A DNA stretch of 64,000 nucleotides. It comes from Luteimonas fraxinea (GTDB lineage: Bacteria > Pseudomonadota > Gammaproteobacteria > Xanthomonadales > Xanthomonadaceae). The notes under the pieces are model-generated. The model was not told the origin of the DNA and did not search any database. It was given only the letters and a program-made list of their open reading frames with translations. This document shows positions 27,625 to 39,122 of this stretch, piece by piece. How positions within the stretch are numbered: the stretch's first letter is position 1; the number at the start of each line of letters is the position of its first letter. The translations under genes were made by a program, and so were the position numbers. Where the stretch lies: NCBI RefSeq assembly GCF_021233355.1, contig NZ_CP089507.1:620001-684000 (forward strand), in the 5' to 3' direction.

Positions 27625-29538
27625 ATGATCGACTCCACGCGCTATCCGCGCCTTGCGCGCATCGACGCGCCGTCCGACCTCCGCCAGTTCGACGAAACCG
27701 AACTGCCCGCGATCGCCGACGAACTGCGCGCCTATCTCATCGAATCCGTCGGCAAGAGCGGCGGCCATTTCGGCGCCGGCCTCGGCGTGATCGAACTGAC
27801 GACGGTCCTGCATTACATGTACGACACGCCGCACGACCGCGTCGTCTGGGACGTCGGCCATCAGACCTATCCGCACAAGATCCTGACCGGCCGCCGCGAC
27901 CGCATCCACACGGTCAAGCAGAAGGACGGCGTGGCGCCGTTCCCGAAGCGCGAAGAGTCCGAGTACGACACCTTTGGTGTCGGCCATTCGTCGACCTCGA
28001 TCTCGGCCGCGCTGGGCATGGCGATCGCCAATGCGCAGGCCGGCAACGACCGCCGCGTGGTCGCGGTGATCGGCGACGGCGCGATGACCGCCGGCATGGT
28101 CTACGAGGCGCTCAACCACGCCGGCGGCATGGAGCCCGAGCCCGACGTGCTGGTGGTGCTCAACGACAACCGCATGTCGATCAGCGAAGCCGTCGGCGGG
28201 CTGACCAAGATGCTGGGGCGCGCGACCGGCAACCGCACGCTCAATGCGCTGCGCGAAGGCGGCAAGAAGCTGCTCGGCGACAAGAACAATCCGACCGCGA
28301 AGTTCGTGCGTCGCTGGGAAGAACACTGGAAGGGCATGTTCGTGCCGTCCACGCTGTTCGAGGAAATGGGCTTCCACTACACCGGCCCGATCGACGGCCA
28401 CGACGTCAAGGCACTGGTCGAGACGATGAAGACGCTCAAGGGCCTGAAGGGTCCGCAGCTGCTGCACGTCATCACGACGAAGGGCAAGGGCTACGGACTC
28501 GCCGAAGGCGACCAGATCGGCTATCACGCCGTCTCCCCGTTCGACCCGGACAAGGGCCTGGTTGCCAAGAGTGGTGCCAAGAAGCCGACCTATACCGACG
28601 TATTCGGCGACTGGATCTGCGACATGGCTGCCGCCGATCCGCTGCTCCTCGGTATCACGCCGGCGATGCGCGAGGGCTCGGGCCTGGTGCGTTTCAGCAA
28701 GGCATACCCGGCGCGCTACTTCGACACCGCCATCGCCGAACAGCATGCGGTGACGCTGGCCGCGGGCATGGCCTGCGAGGGTGCCAAACCGGTGGTCGCG
28801 ATCTATTCGACCTTCCTGCAGCGCGCCTACGACCAGTTGGTCCACGACGTCGCGGTGCAGAAGCTCGATGTGCTGTTCGCGATCGACCGCGGTGGCGTCG
28901 TCGGTCCGGACGGCGCCACGCATGCCGGCAACCTCGACCTGAGCTTCCTGCGCTGCGTGCCGCACATGGTGATCATGGCGCCGGCCGACGAAAACGAATG
29001 CCGCGCGATGCTGACGACCGGCTTTCGCCACGAAGGCCCGGCCGCGGTGCGTTATCCGCGCGGCACCGGTCCCGGCGTTGCGATCGACACGACGCTCGAC
29101 ACCCTGCCGATCGGCAAGGCCGACCTGCGACGCCGCGGTTCGCGCATTGCGCTGCTGGCGTTCGGCGCGATCGTGCCGGCCGCCGAACAGGTTGGCGAGG
29201 CGCTCGGTCTGACCGTCGTCAACATGCGTTTCGTGCGTCCGCTCGACCGCGCCCTGCTGCTGGAACTGGCGAAGACCCACGATGGCTTCGTGACGTTAGA
29301 AGACAACGTCGTTGCCGGCGGCGCCGGTTCGGGTGTCGCCGAGTTGCTCAATGCCGAAGGCGTCACGATGCCGGTGCTGCACCTCGGCCTGCCGGATGCG
29401 TTCCAGCATCACGCCAGTCGTGAGGATCTGCTCGCCGAAGCAGGACTCGATGTCGACGGCATCCGCGACGCGGTCCTGCGCCGCTGGCCGGAACTGCGCA
29501 GCGGCGGCGCGGCATTGCAGGCCGCTGCCGCGGGCTGA
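27625..29538 (+). CDS. dxs: 1-deoxy-D-xylulose-5-phosphate synthase
   Basis: A 637-residue thiamine-diphosphate enzyme that joins pyruvate and glyceraldehyde 3-phosphate, the first step of the MEP isoprenoid pathway. Blocks are [13 protein letters not shown], the ThDP/Mg motif [18 protein letters not shown] ending in LNDN (about 151-178), [11 protein letters not shown], and the C-terminal transketolase part with [16 protein letters not shown] (about 369-384). The length is normal and nothing is missing. The start lies directly after a -10-like box, without a recognisable Shine-Dalgarno, so the mRNA may be leaderless. It is followed by a convergent broken gene. Confidence 0.97.
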   Translation: MIDSTRYPRLARIDAPSDLRQFDETELPAIADELRAYLIESVGKSGGHFGAGLGVIELTTVLHYMYDTPHDRVVWDVGHQTYPHKILTGRRDRIHTVKQKDGVAPFPKREESEYDTFGVGHSSTSISAALGMAIANAQAGNDRRVVAVIGDGAMTAGMVYEALNHAGGMEPEPDVLVVLNDNRMSISEAVGGLTKMLGRATGNRTLNALREGGKKLLGDKNNPTAKFVRRWEEHWKGMFVPSTLFEEMGFHYTGPIDGHDVKALVETMKTLKGLKGPQLLHVITTKGKGYGLAEGDQIGYHAVSPFDPDKGLVAKSGAKKPTYTDVFGDWICDMAAADPLLLGITPAMREGSGLVRFSKAYPARYFDTAIAEQHAVTLAAGMACEGAKPVVAIYSTFLQRAYDQLVHDVAVQKLDVLFAIDRGGVVGPDGATHAGNLDLSFLRCVPHMVIMAPADENECRAMLTTGFRHEGPAAVRYPRGTGPGVAIDTTLDTLPIGKADLRRRGSRIALLAFGAIVPAAEQVGEALGLTVVNMRFVRPLDRALLLELAKTHDGFVTLEDNVVAGGAGSGVAELLNAEGVTMPVLHLGLPDAFQHHASREDLLAEAGLDVDGIRDAVLRRWPELRSGGAALQAAAAG

Positions 29539-29570
29539 GCGAACGGGCCCGCGACTGCGAGCCCTTCTTG

Positions 29571-30683
29571 TCAGGGCGTCACGGCTTCTTTTGACGCATC
29601 GCCGTCCACGTCTTCGAAAACGTCTGATTCGTCCGGCGCGAGCACGGTGTAGCCGCGCGCGCGCAACGCGTCGAGTTGTCCATCGGCGCGCAGCAAGGAA
29701 TCGATCGGCACCGTCGCGAAGACGACCGGGTGTTCGGCCATCGCGGCGTCGACCTTCGACAGCCAGGCGGCGCTGACCTTCGACTGGATATCCGCCATGC
29801 CCAGCTCGCGCGCGGTCTCGCTCGCGGTCCATGCGGACAGGCAGGTCATGACCTGTGCCCGCGCGTCGGGCATGCCGCGCAAGGTATCGAGATCGCCAAC
29901 CGCCCACGCGTTCGCGCGTGCGGCGATGCGCGGCAGATCGTTCTCGATGATGTCCAGCGTGCCGCGCACACACGCGATGTCCTCGGGCTTGAGCGTCTCG
30001 CGACGGAACGTCGCCAATGCACCGCGCGGATCGTCGATCTTCAACTGCAGGATCGTCGGCGTGAGTTCCATGCCACGCGCCTTGAGCGCGTCCTCGATCA
30101 CGGGACCGATGATCCCACCCTCGCGAAGGCCGTTGCGCTCCAGCGCCGCGCGATACAACTGGTAGACCGCGATGAAAGGCCGCTTGCGCTCGATGCCACG
30201 ATCGCGCCCGATGTAGCGTTCCTTCAGCGCCACCCAGCGCGCATAGAGATCCGGCGGCAGCAGCTCGTCCAGTGTGGCGCCATCAGGATTGCGCATCGCC
30301 CGGAATGCGGACGGCGCGAGCGTCAGCTTGTTGAAGAATCCGATGTCCGCGCCCCACTGCGCCCCCGGCGGCCCGAGCGCGACGCCCGCCTCGGCGAGCA
30401 CTTCACGCACCTCGTCCGCGCGCCACGTGATGCCCGCGGGCAGCGGCGACTGTGTGCCGAGAATTTAGAGCGTGTGTCCGTCATCGCGCCGCACCCGCCA
30501 CAGGCCCGGGCCGGGCTGCACACCGGTCACGACGACGGTGTCCATGTCGCGGACGTCGGGTGTATCGGACTGCGCGGCGGGCGCAGGCGATGCAGCCGGA
30601 GCCTCCTGTGCCTGCGTGGTGGGGGCCATCGATGCCGATGCCATTGCGAACGCGAGCAACCCAACACCGAATCGCTTGTCCAT
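29571..30683 (-). pseudogene. TraB/GumN-family protein, interrupted by an in-frame stop
   Basis: One reading frame runs from ATG 30683 to the stop at 29571-29573 and codes for 369 residues except for a TAA at minus-strand 30467-30465. Before it lie a signal peptide (MDKRFGVGLLAFAMASASM) and GPGLWRVRRDDGHTL. Directly after it comes ILGTQSPLPAGITWRADEV, the expected continuation of a TraB/GumN protein (LW..RR.GHTL-ILGT.SPLP). The two parts fit with no frame change, so a single sense codon has become TAA. The downstream part has ATG/GTG codons from about 30410 that might allow restarted translation of 279 residues, but without the signal peptide. Either a true nonsense mutation or a sequencing error explains this. 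Confidence 0.8.
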
Positions 30684-30875
30684 CAGCCAGACTCGTTCAA
30701 GAAGATGAAGGCTGAGCATACGAAGCCGCCTTCCCGAACGCGCATGACATTCGGCACAGCGTCGGCGTTCTGTTCAGCGTCGCGGCGTGCGAAGACCGTC
30801 AGGCCCGCAAAGCGCGCACACCTCGCCCACACCGGCATCGTTACGGTGCGACATCCCCCGTAACGGAAGATCATC

Positions 30876-31043
30876 ATGACGATCGACAACGACCAGCGCC
30901 GCATCCTGCGCGACATCGATGCGACAACGCCCATCAGCGAATCGGAGACCGACTGGGCCGTCAATGCGGGCTATGCCGTGCTTGCCGAAGACGGTGACAT
31001 CGATCTCACGAAAGAAGGGCGCGCGCTGCTGGATCCGGCCTGA
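30876..31043 (+). CDS. small acidic protein, unknown
   Basis: A 55-residue frame beginning MTIDNDQRRILRDIDA and continuing SETDWAVNAGYAVLAEDGD before ending RALLDPA. It is acidic and looks like a compact two-helix protein with a beta turn. GGAAGA lies 8 bases before the ATG. Conserved-looking residues (DW, NAGYAVLA, D.DI.LT..GRALL) give it a protein-like appearance. I recognise no family. It sits alone between the broken TraB gene and tRNA-Pro. Confidence 0.55.
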   Translation: MTIDNDQRRILRDIDATTPISESETDWAVNAGYAVLAEDGDIDLTKEGRALLDPA

Positions 31044-31069
31044 CGCGACCATCGATACGCCCACAAACA

Positions 31070-31099
31070 GAACGGCCCGCGCTTGCGCATGGGCCGTTC
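31070..31099 (-). terminator. tRNA-Pro terminator
   Basis: GAACGGCCC (31070-31078) pairs with GGGCCGTTC (31091-31099). On the minus strand TGTTTGTGG follows, 16 bases beyond the tRNA-Pro CCA end. Confidence 0.7.
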
Positions 31100-31114
31100 G
31101 GATGTCGCATGTTT

Positions 31115-31191
31115 TGGTCGGGGTAGCCGGATTTGAACCGACGACCACTTGTCCCCCAGACAAGTGCGCTACCAGGCTGCGCTATACCCCG
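31115..31191 (-). tRNA. tRNA-Pro (anticodon GGG)
   Basis: The minus strand gives a 77-base cloverleaf. The acceptor CGGGGTA pairs with TACCCCG, the anticodon stem ACTTGT/ACAAGT carries loop CTGGGGG (anticodon GGG), and the T-arm contains GGTTCAAATCC. CCA is encoded. It follows the ihfA-merR genes, as in related genomes. Confidence 0.97.
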
Positions 31192-31249
31192 GAATCTGGA
31201 AATTATACCGTCTGGCGGGCGTTTCGCCCATCCATGTGACGCGGCGTGC

Positions 31250-31606
31250 TCAGCGCTTCAGCAACTGCAGCACGTCCTCGAGCTCCATGCGCACCTGGCG
31301 CACGATCTGGCTGCTCAGCGCGGACTCCTGCTTGGCTCCCTCGCCCTCCAGACGCAGGCGTGCACCGCCGATCGTATAGCCCTGTTCGTACAGCAGGCCG
31401 CGGATCTGGCGCACCATCAGCACGTCGTGCCGCTGGTAGTACCGGCGGTTGCCGCGGCGCTTGACCGGGCTCAGGCTCGGAAATTCCGTCTCCCAGTAAC
31501 GCAGCACGTGCGGCTTGACGTCGCACAGCTCGCTGACCTCACCGATCGTGAAATAGCGCTTCGCCGGGATCGGCGGCAGTTCGCGGTTGCTGCCCGGATC
31601 AAGCAT
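31250..31606 (-). CDS. MerR-family transcriptional regulator downstream of ihfA
   Basis: A 118-residue MerR protein. The winged helix ([20 protein letters not shown]) starts near residue 16 and is followed by [20 protein letters not shown] and [21 protein letters not shown] short coiled-coil dimer helix follows, with no effector domain. This is the ihfA-linked MerR protein widespread in gammaproteobacteria; its target is not known. The start at 31606 lies inside the 3' end of ihfA (8-base overlap), so the two are coupled. Confidence 0.92.
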   Translation of the reverse strand: MLDPGSNRELPPIPAKRYFTIGEVSELCDVKPHVLRYWETEFPSLSPVKRRGNRRYYQRHDVLMVRQIRGLLYEQGYTIGGARLRLEGEGAKQESALSSQIVRQVRMELEDVLQLLKR

Positions 31607-31910
31607 GTGCGGCGCCCACCGAGCCGGTATAGGCCTCGACACGTTCCTTGAGCTTCTGGCCCGGACGGAAGGTCACAACGGTGCGCGCGGAGATCGGAAT
31701 CTCCTCACCGGTCTTGGGATTGCGACCCGGACGCTCGTTCTTGCGGCGCAGGTCGAAATTGCCGAAGCCCGACAGCTTGACCTGACGGCCCTGCTGCAGC
31801 GCATCGCGCAGCACGTCGAAGAAGGCGTCGACGAATTCCTTCGCCTCGCGCTTGTTCAAGCCGACTTCCTCGTAGAGTTTCTCGGCCATGTCCGCCTTCG
31901 TCAGTGCCAC
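31599..31910 (-). CDS. ihfA: integration host factor subunit alpha
   Basis: A 103-residue IHF alpha subunit that bends DNA as a heterodimer with IhfB. It begins [20 protein letters not shown] from a GTG at 31910, preceded by GGGGGA. The beta-arm with [18 protein letters not shown] carries the family proline that intercalates. It lies directly after pheT (22-base gap) and overlaps merR. In related bacteria it is co-transcribed with pheST. Confidence 0.96.
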   Translation of the reverse strand: MALTKADMAEKLYEEVGLNKREAKEFVDAFFDVLRDALQQGRQVKLSGFGNFDLRRKNERPGRNPKTGEEIPISARTVVTFRPGQKLKERVEAYTGSVGAAHA

Positions 31911-31932
31911 GCAGCAATCCCCCTGTGAGGCC

Positions 31933-34308
31933 TCAGCCCCGGATCTTCGCGTCGTGTTCGCGCGCGAGCGCGGCCACCACGTCCGCAACGACAGCATCGA
32001 CATCGCGATCGGTCAGAGTGCGTGAACTTTCCTGCAGAATCAAGCCCATGGCGAGACTCCTGAACCCCGTTTCGACCCCCTGCCCGGCATAACGGTCGAA
32101 CAGGCGCACGTCGGCCAGCAGCGGTCCGGCGCTCGCACGCACGGTGGTTTCAAGAGCCGACCAGTCGACCGATTCCGGCGCGACGATCGCCAGATCGCGA
32201 CGCACCGACGGGAACTTCGACAGCCCGGTCACCCGTGGCAGCGGACGTACCTGCAGCGCGGACGCGTCGAGTTCGAACGCCACCACAGGCACGTCGATGT
32301 CGAGCGCGCGCAGCAGGCGCGGGTGCAGCTCGCCGATCCAGCCCACACGCGCGCCGTCGCGCAGCACGTCGGCCGAGCGACCGGGATGGCCGTGCGCCGT
32401 GGTCGAACGCGCGAAGATGAGCGTCGCGCCCGCGACTGCGGCCAGCGCTTCGAGATCGCCCTTGAGATCGAAGTAATCGACCGGACGCGTGGCATCGCCC
32501 CACTGCTCAACGCCGGCATCGCCGGCAACCGCGGCGGCCACGCGCAAGGTCTCGACGGGTGCGGCTCCGGCAGAGTTCGCCTGCGCGAAGACCTTGCCGA
32601 TTTCGAAAAGGCGCACGCGCTCCTGCTGGCGCGCGAGGTTGCGCGCGAGCGTGGACACCAGGCCCGGCAGCAATGCGGTGCGCATGACGCCGAGTTCGGC
32701 GCTCAGCGGATTGGCCAGCGGCACGCTGCCGGCATCCGCCTGCCAGGTCGCGAGCAGCGACGCATCGACGAAGGCGAAGTTGACCGTCTCCAGGCAATCG
32801 CGCGCGACCATCTGACGACGCAGTTCGGCCTCGGCGATGTGGGTCTCGCTGGGCGCCGCGATGCGCGTGGCGCCGCCGGGCAGCGTGGTCGGCACGCGGT
32901 CGTAGCCGTGGATGCGCACGACCTCTTCGATCAGGTCTTCCTCGATCGCCAGATCGAAGCGACGCGTCGGCGCGGTGACCTGCCAGCCTTCGCTGTTCGC
33001 GACGACAGTGAGCCCCAGCGCGCGCAGGATGCGTCCGATCTCCACGTCGTCGACGGTCAGGCCGAGTACGCGCGTCAGGCGCGCGCGACGCAGCGCGATC
33101 GTGCGCGGCTGCGCGAGGTGCGCCTCGAGTTCGGCGGCGGTCACCGGACCGGCGCTGCCGCCGGCGACATCGAGAATCAGGCGCGTCGCGTATTCGATCG
33201 CGGTCCGCGGCAGCTCGGGATCCACACCGCGCTCGAAGCGGTGCGCAGCATCGGTATGCAGGCCCAGACGGCGGCTGCGGCCGATGATCGCGTCCGGCGC
33301 GAAGTGCGCGGATTCGAGGAACACGTTGCGGGTGCCGTCGGTCACGCGCGTGTCGAAACCGCCCATGACACCGGCCAGCGCGACGACGCGGTCGGCGTCG
33401 GTGACTGCGAGGAACTGTTCGTCCAGCGTCACGTCGCGACCGTCGAGCAGCTTGAGCGTCTCGCCCTTGCGCGCGCGCCGCACGCCGACCGGGCCTTTGA
33501 GAAGGTCACGGTCGAAGGCATGCATCGGCTGGCCGAGTTCGAGCATCACGTACTGGGTGACGTCGACGAGGAAGCTGACCGGACGCACGCCACTGCGACG
33601 CAGGCGCTCGGCCATCCACGACGGCGTCGGACGCGTCGCGTCGATGCCTTCGATCACCCGGCCGAGATAGCGCGGCGCATCGGCGCCCGCGTCGAGCACG
33701 ACCTGCAGCAATGCATCCGAGGCAACCGACACGGCCGGTGCGTCGAGCGGCGCGACTTCGCTGCCGCAGGCGGCGGCCACGTCGAACGCGATGCCGCGGA
33801 TGCCGAAGCAGTCGGTGCGGTTCGGCGTGAGCTTGAGCTCGATGCTCGCGTCGGGCAGTCCGAGGTAATCGGACAGCGGCGCGCCGATCGGCGCATCGTC
33901 GGGCAGTTCCAGCAGGCCGGATGCGTCGGCGTCGATGCCGAGCTCCTTGGCCGAGCACAGCATGCCGTTGGAATCGACGCCGCGCAGCTGCGCAGCTTTG
34001 ATCGTCAACGTGCCGACGGTCGTGCCGATCAGTGCCAGCGGCGCGACCAGGCCCGGACGCGCGTTCGGCGCACCGCAGACGATCTGCAGCGTCTGGCCAC
34101 CGGCATCGACCTGACAGACCTGCAGCCGGTCGGCTTCGGGATGCTTTTCGGCCGAGACGATGCGCGCGACGACGACGCCGTCGAGCGCCTCGCCCAGCGG
34201 CGTGATCTCTTCGACTTCCAGGCCGATCGCGGTCAGCGTCGCCGCCAGCTGGTCACGGGTGGCATCGGTCTTGACGTGCTGGCGCAGCCAGTTCTCGGAA
34301 AATTTCAT
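31933..34308 (-). CDS. pheT: phenylalanine-tRNA ligase beta subunit
   Basis: A 791-residue PheT of normal length. Domains in order are an N-terminal tRNA-binding/OB domain ([12 protein letters not shown]...), the B3/B4 editing domain, B5, the core beta domain, and a C-terminal FDX-ACB anticodon-binding domain ([17 protein letters not shown]). With PheS it forms the alpha2-beta2 enzyme that charges tRNA-Phe and edits mischarged Tyr-tRNA. AAGAGA precedes the ATG at 34308. It lies 88 bases after pheS in the translation operon. Confidence 0.97.
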   Translation of the reverse strand: MKFSENWLRQHVKTDATRDQLAATLTAIGLEVEEITPLGEALDGVVVARIVSAEKHPEADRLQVCQVDAGGQTLQIVCGAPNARPGLVAPLALIGTTVGTLTIKAAQLRGVDSNGMLCSAKELGIDADASGLLELPDDAPIGAPLSDYLGLPDASIELKLTPNRTDCFGIRGIAFDVAAACGSEVAPLDAPAVSVASDALLQVVLDAGADAPRYLGRVIEGIDATRPTPSWMAERLRRSGVRPVSFLVDVTQYVMLELGQPMHAFDRDLLKGPVGVRRARKGETLKLLDGRDVTLDEQFLAVTDADRVVALAGVMGGFDTRVTDGTRNVFLESAHFAPDAIIGRSRRLGLHTDAAHRFERGVDPELPRTAIEYATRLILDVAGGSAGPVTAAELEAHLAQPRTIALRRARLTRVLGLTVDDVEIGRILRALGLTVVANSEGWQVTAPTRRFDLAIEEDLIEEVVRIHGYDRVPTTLPGGATRIAAPSETHIAEAELRRQMVARDCLETVNFAFVDASLLATWQADAGSVPLANPLSAELGVMRTALLPGLVSTLARNLARQQERVRLFEIGKVFAQANSAGAAPVETLRVAAAVAGDAGVEQWGDATRPVDYFDLKGDLEALAAVAGATLIFARSTTAHGHPGRSADVLRDGARVGWIGELHPRLLRALDIDVPVVAFELDASALQVRPLPRVTGLSKFPSVRRDLAIVAPESVDWSALETTVRASAGPLLADVRLFDRYAGQGVETGFRSLAMGLILQESSRTLTDRDVDAVVADVVAALAREHDAKIRG

Positions 34309-34396
34309 GGCGATCTCTTGGAATCGTCGTCCCGGCACTGCGGGACCTGTTCGCTACGGATGACGCGGAGAAGATGCAGGCGCGACGCGCCTGGAC

Positions 34397-35518
<1,122 letters not shown>

Positions 35519-35538
35519 TTACGGTGGAGACGACGGCC

Positions 35539-35898
35539 TCAGGCCGCCAGCGCGCCCTTCGCCTTCTCGGCGAGCGCAGCAAAGCCGGTTGCATCGTTGA
35601 CCGCGAGGTCAGCCAGGATCTTGCGATCCAGGGTGATGCCAGCCTTGAGCAGACCGTTCATGAAGCGGCTGTAGCTGATGCCGTTCAGACGTGCGGCCGC
35701 GTTGATACGCGTGATCCACAACGAACGGAAATCACGCTTCTTGAGCTTGCGACCGATGTACGCGTACTGGCCAGCCTTGATGACGGCCTGCTTGGCGACG
35801 CGGAAGACCTTGCGACGGGCGTTGTAATAGCCCTTCGCGCGGCCGAGAACCTTCTTGTGACGACGGCGTGCCTGGACGCCCCGCTTGACTCGAGCCAT
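35539..35898 (-). CDS. rplT: 50S ribosomal protein L20
   Basis: A 119-residue L20 beginning [19 protein letters not shown] and carrying the RNA-binding C-terminal domain. The ATG at 35898 has AGGAGG upstream. In E. coli, L20 represses its own operon by binding the rpmI leader mRNA; whether the 380-base leader at 36110-36490 plays that role here is untested. It lies 13 bases after rpmI. Confidence 0.98.
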   Translation of the reverse strand: MARVKRGVQARRRHKKVLGRAKGYYNARRKVFRVAKQAVIKAGQYAYIGRKLKKRDFRSLWITRINAAARLNGISYSRFMNGLLKAGITLDRKILADLAVNDATGFAALAEKAKGALAA

Positions 35899-35911
35899 GG
35901 TTCAGTCCTCC

Positions 35912-36109
35912 TCAGAGATACGGCAGCATGCGGGCGATACGACCGCTATCACACGCCGGAATGATGTTCGTCTGACGAAGACCGCGCTTCCGCTTGGTCG
36001 TCTTCTTCGTGAGGATGTGGCTACGGTTTGCGTGGCCGGCCTTGAACTTGCCGGACGCCGTCTTCCGGAACCGCTTGGCGGCGCCCCGGTGCGTCTTGAT
36101 CTTGGGCAT
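35912..36109 (-). CDS. rpmI: 50S ribosomal protein L35
   Basis: A 65-residue L35: [20 protein letters not shown] at the start, then the [15 protein letters not shown] basic block. Length and sequence are typical. It is the second gene of the infC-rpmI-rplT unit and is preceded by an unusually long gap after infC. Confidence 0.98.
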   Translation of the reverse strand: MPKIKTHRGAAKRFRKTASGKFKAGHANRSHILTKKTTKRKRGLRQTNIIPACDSGRIARMLPYL

Positions 36110-36490
36110 TGCGAAAGTCCTTGTGGGATACGAGTACTGACTGGGCGGTGGCTGGTGCCACGCTTTCCGTCCTGCCCATGCCGGTGTTAAGCCTTTGATC
36201 CCACGAGGGAATCCAGGCGGGTCCTGGATGAATCTGCCACCCCGGCGGACCGGGGAGCCGCGCATTATGCCGTGCGCGGATTCGGCTTGCAAATCATCGG
36301 GTTGGCGGAAGGCTCGATGCCCGCCACCACCAGGTCGCTGCAAGGTGGCGTCGAGCAGAATCGAAACGCTGGAACGCTGATACGGCTGAGCCTCGATCTG
36401 AAACTGGAAGAGGCGCCTCGCGGCGCCCCCTCACCCTTTGCCCTCTCCCAGAGGGAGAGGGGAACGGTATGCCCACGCGTAAACGCGTGA
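36110..36490 (-). other. 381-base leader between infC and rpmI
   Basis: No gene is seen. On the minus strand it carries a copy of the palindromic element (36441-36461) and two hairpins closer to rpmI: CCCCGG/CCGGGG (36240-36255) and ATCCAGG/CCTGGAT (36211-36229). In E. coli, the equivalent place holds the L20 autoregulatory leader and an internal promoter; these hairpins are candidates but were not matched to that structure. Confidence 0.5.
36429..36463. repeat. intergenic palindromic repeat element, copy 3
   Basis: CCCTCTCCC (36441-36449) pairs with GGGAGAGGG (36453-36461) around AGA, with CCCTCACCC to its left. The reverse complement matches the copies at 5795 and 16607. It lies in inverted orientation to them. 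Confidence 0.75.
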
Positions 36491-37015
36491 TTATTTCTTC
36501 TTGGGCGCGATCATCATGACCATCTGCCGGCCTTCGAGGCGCGGACGCGATTCGATGACGATGTCCTCGCCCAGGTCGGTCTCGATGCGCGACGCCATCT
36601 CGCGACCCAGTTCCTGGTGGCTCATCTCGCGGCCACGGAAGCGGATGTTGACCTTGATCTTGTCGCCGTCCTCGAGGAACCCGCGCATCTTGCGCAGCTT
36701 GATCTGGTAGTCGCCTTCATCGGTGACCGGCCGGAACTTGAGTTCCTTGATTTCCTGCTGCTTGGTCTTCTTCTTGGCCTCGTTCGCCTTCTTCTGGAGG
36801 TCGAACTTGAACTTGCCGAAGTCCATGATCTTGCAGACCGGCGGATCCGCGTTCGGCTGGATCTCGACGAGGTCGAGACCTTCCTCCTCGGCAGCCTTCA
36901 GCGCTTCTTCGCGCGTGAGGACGCCGATCATCTCGCCGTCGGAACCAATGACACGCACCCGCGGTACGCGGATGTCCTGGTTGCGCCGATTCTGCTTGTT
37001 GTCAGGGGTGCTAAT
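36491..37015 (-). CDS. infC: translation initiation factor IF-3 (ATT start)
   Basis: A 174-residue IF-3. The N-terminal domain includes [20 protein letters not shown] and [16 protein letters not shown]. The C-terminal domain includes [20 protein letters not shown] and ends in [10 protein letters not shown]. The natural start is ATT at minus-strand 37015-37013, giving [13 protein letters not shown], with GGAG eight bases before it. An in-frame ATG at 37039 adds eight unlikely residues and has no good ribosome-binding site. IF-3 genes of enterobacteria also use AUU, which lets IF-3 repress its own translation. The gene follows thrS by 89 bases. Confidence 0.95.
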   Translation of the reverse strand: MSTPDNKQNRRNQDIRVPRVRVIGSDGEMIGVLTREEALKAAEEEGLDLVEIQPNADPPVCKIMDFGKFKFDLQKKANEAKKKTKQQEIKELKFRPVTDEGDYQIKLRKMRGFLEDGDKIKVNIRFRGREMSHQELGREMASRIETDLGEDIVIESRPRLEGRQMVMMIAPKKK

Positions 37016-37104
37016 ACTGCGATCTCCGAAATGGAACATACCGCCGGCTCGTCAACCAACGGGGCGACCGGCGCGTCCATGTTGGACCGGCGCCGGTGAA
37101 GGAC

Positions 37105-39012
37105 TCATGCTGGAACGGGCGCCGCGCGAAGGCGGGCAACGAAGTCGTCGATCGGCATCGAGCCCAGATCTTCACCGGAACGCGTCCGAACGGCGATGGT
37201 ACCGGTTTCTTTCTCGCGATCCCCGATCACGAGCAGATACGGTACCCGTTGCAGCGTGTGCTCGCGAATCTTATAGCCGATCTTTTCGTTCCGCAAATCG
37301 GCCTCGATGCGGACCCCTTGATTTGCAAGGGATTTCCGAACCGTCTCCACGAAATCGGCCTGGGCGTCGGTGATGTTCATCACCACCGCCTGCACCGGCG
37401 ACAGCCAGGCCGGGAATGCGCCGGCGTGGTGTTCGATCAGGATGCCGATGAAACGCTCCATCGAACCGACGATCGCGCGGTGCAGCATCACCGGCACCTG
37501 CTTCTGGCTGTGCTCGTCGACGTACTCGGCGCCGAGGCGGCCGGGCATCATGAAATCGACCTGCATCGTGCCGAGCTGCCAGGTGCGGCCGATCGCGTCT
37601 TTCAAGTGGTACTCGATCTTCGGGCCATAGAACGCGCCCTCGCCCGGCAGTTCTTCCCACGCGACACCGCAGGCCGACAGCGCATTGCGCAGCGCGGCTT
37701 CGGCCTTGTCCCACGTGGCGTCATCGCCGAGGCGCGATTCGGGACGCAGCGCGATCTTGATCTGGATGTCGTCGAAACCGAAGTGCGTGTAGACCGCCAG
37801 CGCCTGCTGGTGGAACGCGGTGACTTCCGATTCGATCTGCGATTCGGTGCAGAACACGTGGCCGTCGTCCTGGGTGAAACCGCGCACGCGCAGGATGCCG
37901 TGCAGCGCGCCCGAGGGCTCGTTGCGATGACAGCTGCCGAATTCGCCGTAACGGATCGGCAGGTCGCGGTAGCTGTGCAGGCCCTGGTTGAAGATCTGCA
38001 CGTGGCCCGGGCAGTTCATCGGCTTCACCGCGTACGTCCGCTTCTCCGACTCGGTGAAGAACATGTTGTCCTTGTAGTTGTCCCAGTGACCGGACTTCTG
38101 CCACAGCGACACGTCGAGGATCTGCGGGCAGCGCACTTCGCCGTAGCCGCTGTCGCGGTAGACGCCGCGCATGTGCTGCTCGACGACCTGCCACAGCGCC
38201 CACCCCTTCGGATGCCAGAACACCAGGCCCGGCGCTTCTTCCTGCAGATGGAAGAGTTCCTGCTGCTTGCCGATGCGGCGGTGGTCGCGCTTCTCGGCTT
38301 CCTCGATGCGCTGGATGTAGGCCTTGAGCTGCTTGGAATCCGCCCATGCGGTGCCGTAGATGCGCTGCAGCTGTTCGTTCTTGGAATCGCCGCGCCAGTA
38401 CGCGCCGGAGATGCGCGTGAGCTTGAACGCCTTGAGGAAACGCGTGTTCGGCACGTGCGGGCCGCGGCACATGTCGACGTATTCCTGATGGTGGTAGAGC
38501 CCCATCTGCGTGATGTCGGCGGACATGTCGTCGATCAGGCGCAGCTTGTAATCCTCGCCGCGGGCCTTGAACGTTTCGATGACCTCGGCGCGCGGCGTCA
38601 TCTTCTTGATGACGTCGTACTCGGTGTCGATCAGCTCGACCATGCGCTTCTCGATCGCCGCCATGTCTTCGGGCGTGAACGGGCGCTCGCTGTAGATGTC
38701 GTAGTAGAAGCCGTCGTCGATCACCGGGCCGATGACCATCTTCGCGTCCGGGTAGAGCTGCTTGACCGCGTGGCCGACGAGATGCGCGCAGGAGTGGCGG
38801 ATGATCTCCACGCCCTCGGCATCCTTCGGGGTCAGGATCTGCAGCGTCGCGTCGTGATCGATGACGTCGGACGCATCGACCTGGCGGCCATCGACCTTGC
38901 CGGCGACGGTGGCCTTGGCCAGGCCCGGGCCGATCGACTGGGCGACCTCGAGGACGGAAACGGGCTGTTCGAATTCGCGGCGGCTGCCGTCGGGGAGCGT
39001 GATCGTGATCAT
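37105..39012 (-). CDS. thrS: threonine-tRNA ligase
   Basis: A 635-residue ThrRS. Order: TGS domain ([17 protein letters not shown], residues 1-60), editing domain with [18 protein letters not shown] (about 74-91) and the metal-site histidines, class II catalytic core with [10 protein letters not shown] (zinc cysteine) and motif 2, and a C-terminal anticodon-binding domain. The length and motifs are typical. The start at 39012 is the first ATG before the TGS domain. Its 5' leader holds a Thr-rich peptide and a terminator hairpin (see 39076-39149), so attenuation by charged tRNA-Thr is likely. infC follows. Confidence 0.97.
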   Translation of the reverse strand: MITITLPDGSRREFEQPVSVLEVAQSIGPGLAKATVAGKVDGRQVDASDVIDHDATLQILTPKDAEGVEIIRHSCAHLVGHAVKQLYPDAKMVIGPVIDDGFYYDIYSERPFTPEDMAAIEKRMVELIDTEYDVIKKMTPRAEVIETFKARGEDYKLRLIDDMSADITQMGLYHHQEYVDMCRGPHVPNTRFLKAFKLTRISGAYWRGDSKNEQLQRIYGTAWADSKQLKAYIQRIEEAEKRDHRRIGKQQELFHLQEEAPGLVFWHPKGWALWQVVEQHMRGVYRDSGYGEVRCPQILDVSLWQKSGHWDNYKDNMFFTESEKRTYAVKPMNCPGHVQIFNQGLHSYRDLPIRYGEFGSCHRNEPSGALHGILRVRGFTQDDGHVFCTESQIESEVTAFHQQALAVYTHFGFDDIQIKIALRPESRLGDDATWDKAEAALRNALSACGVAWEELPGEGAFYGPKIEYHLKDAIGRTWQLGTMQVDFMMPGRLGAEYVDEHSQKQVPVMLHRAIVGSMERFIGILIEHHAGAFPAWLSPVQAVVMNITDAQADFVETVRKSLANQGVRIEADLRNEKIGYKIREHTLQRVPYLLVIGDREKETGTIAVRTRSGEDLGSMPIDDFVARLRAAPVPA

Positions 39013-39077
39013 GGGAACCGGGATCTGGAAGTGTCGGGAGCGGGCCGGTGTCGGTCCGCGGGCCGCGTGGCGGCCAC

Positions 39078-39101
39078 AAAAAAAGCGCCGGAGGGCGCCT
39101 T
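39078..39101 (-). terminator. thrS leader terminator/attenuator hairpin
   Basis: Read on the minus strand, GGCGC (39098-39094 as GCGCC on that strand) pairs with GGCGC (39089-39085) over a CTCC loop. A and A-T pairs extend it past one bulge. Seven T residues follow directly (39084-39078). It lies 65 bases before the thrS ATG and 21 bases after the leader peptide stop. No minus-strand gene upstream needs a terminator here. Confidence 0.75.
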
Positions 39102-39122
39102 GTGCAGGAGGCCTCGGGGCGG

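Noticed and set aside
37016..37039. ATG start for infC at 37039
   Set aside because: It has no ribosome-binding site and adds residues not typical for IF-3; the ATT has a good one.
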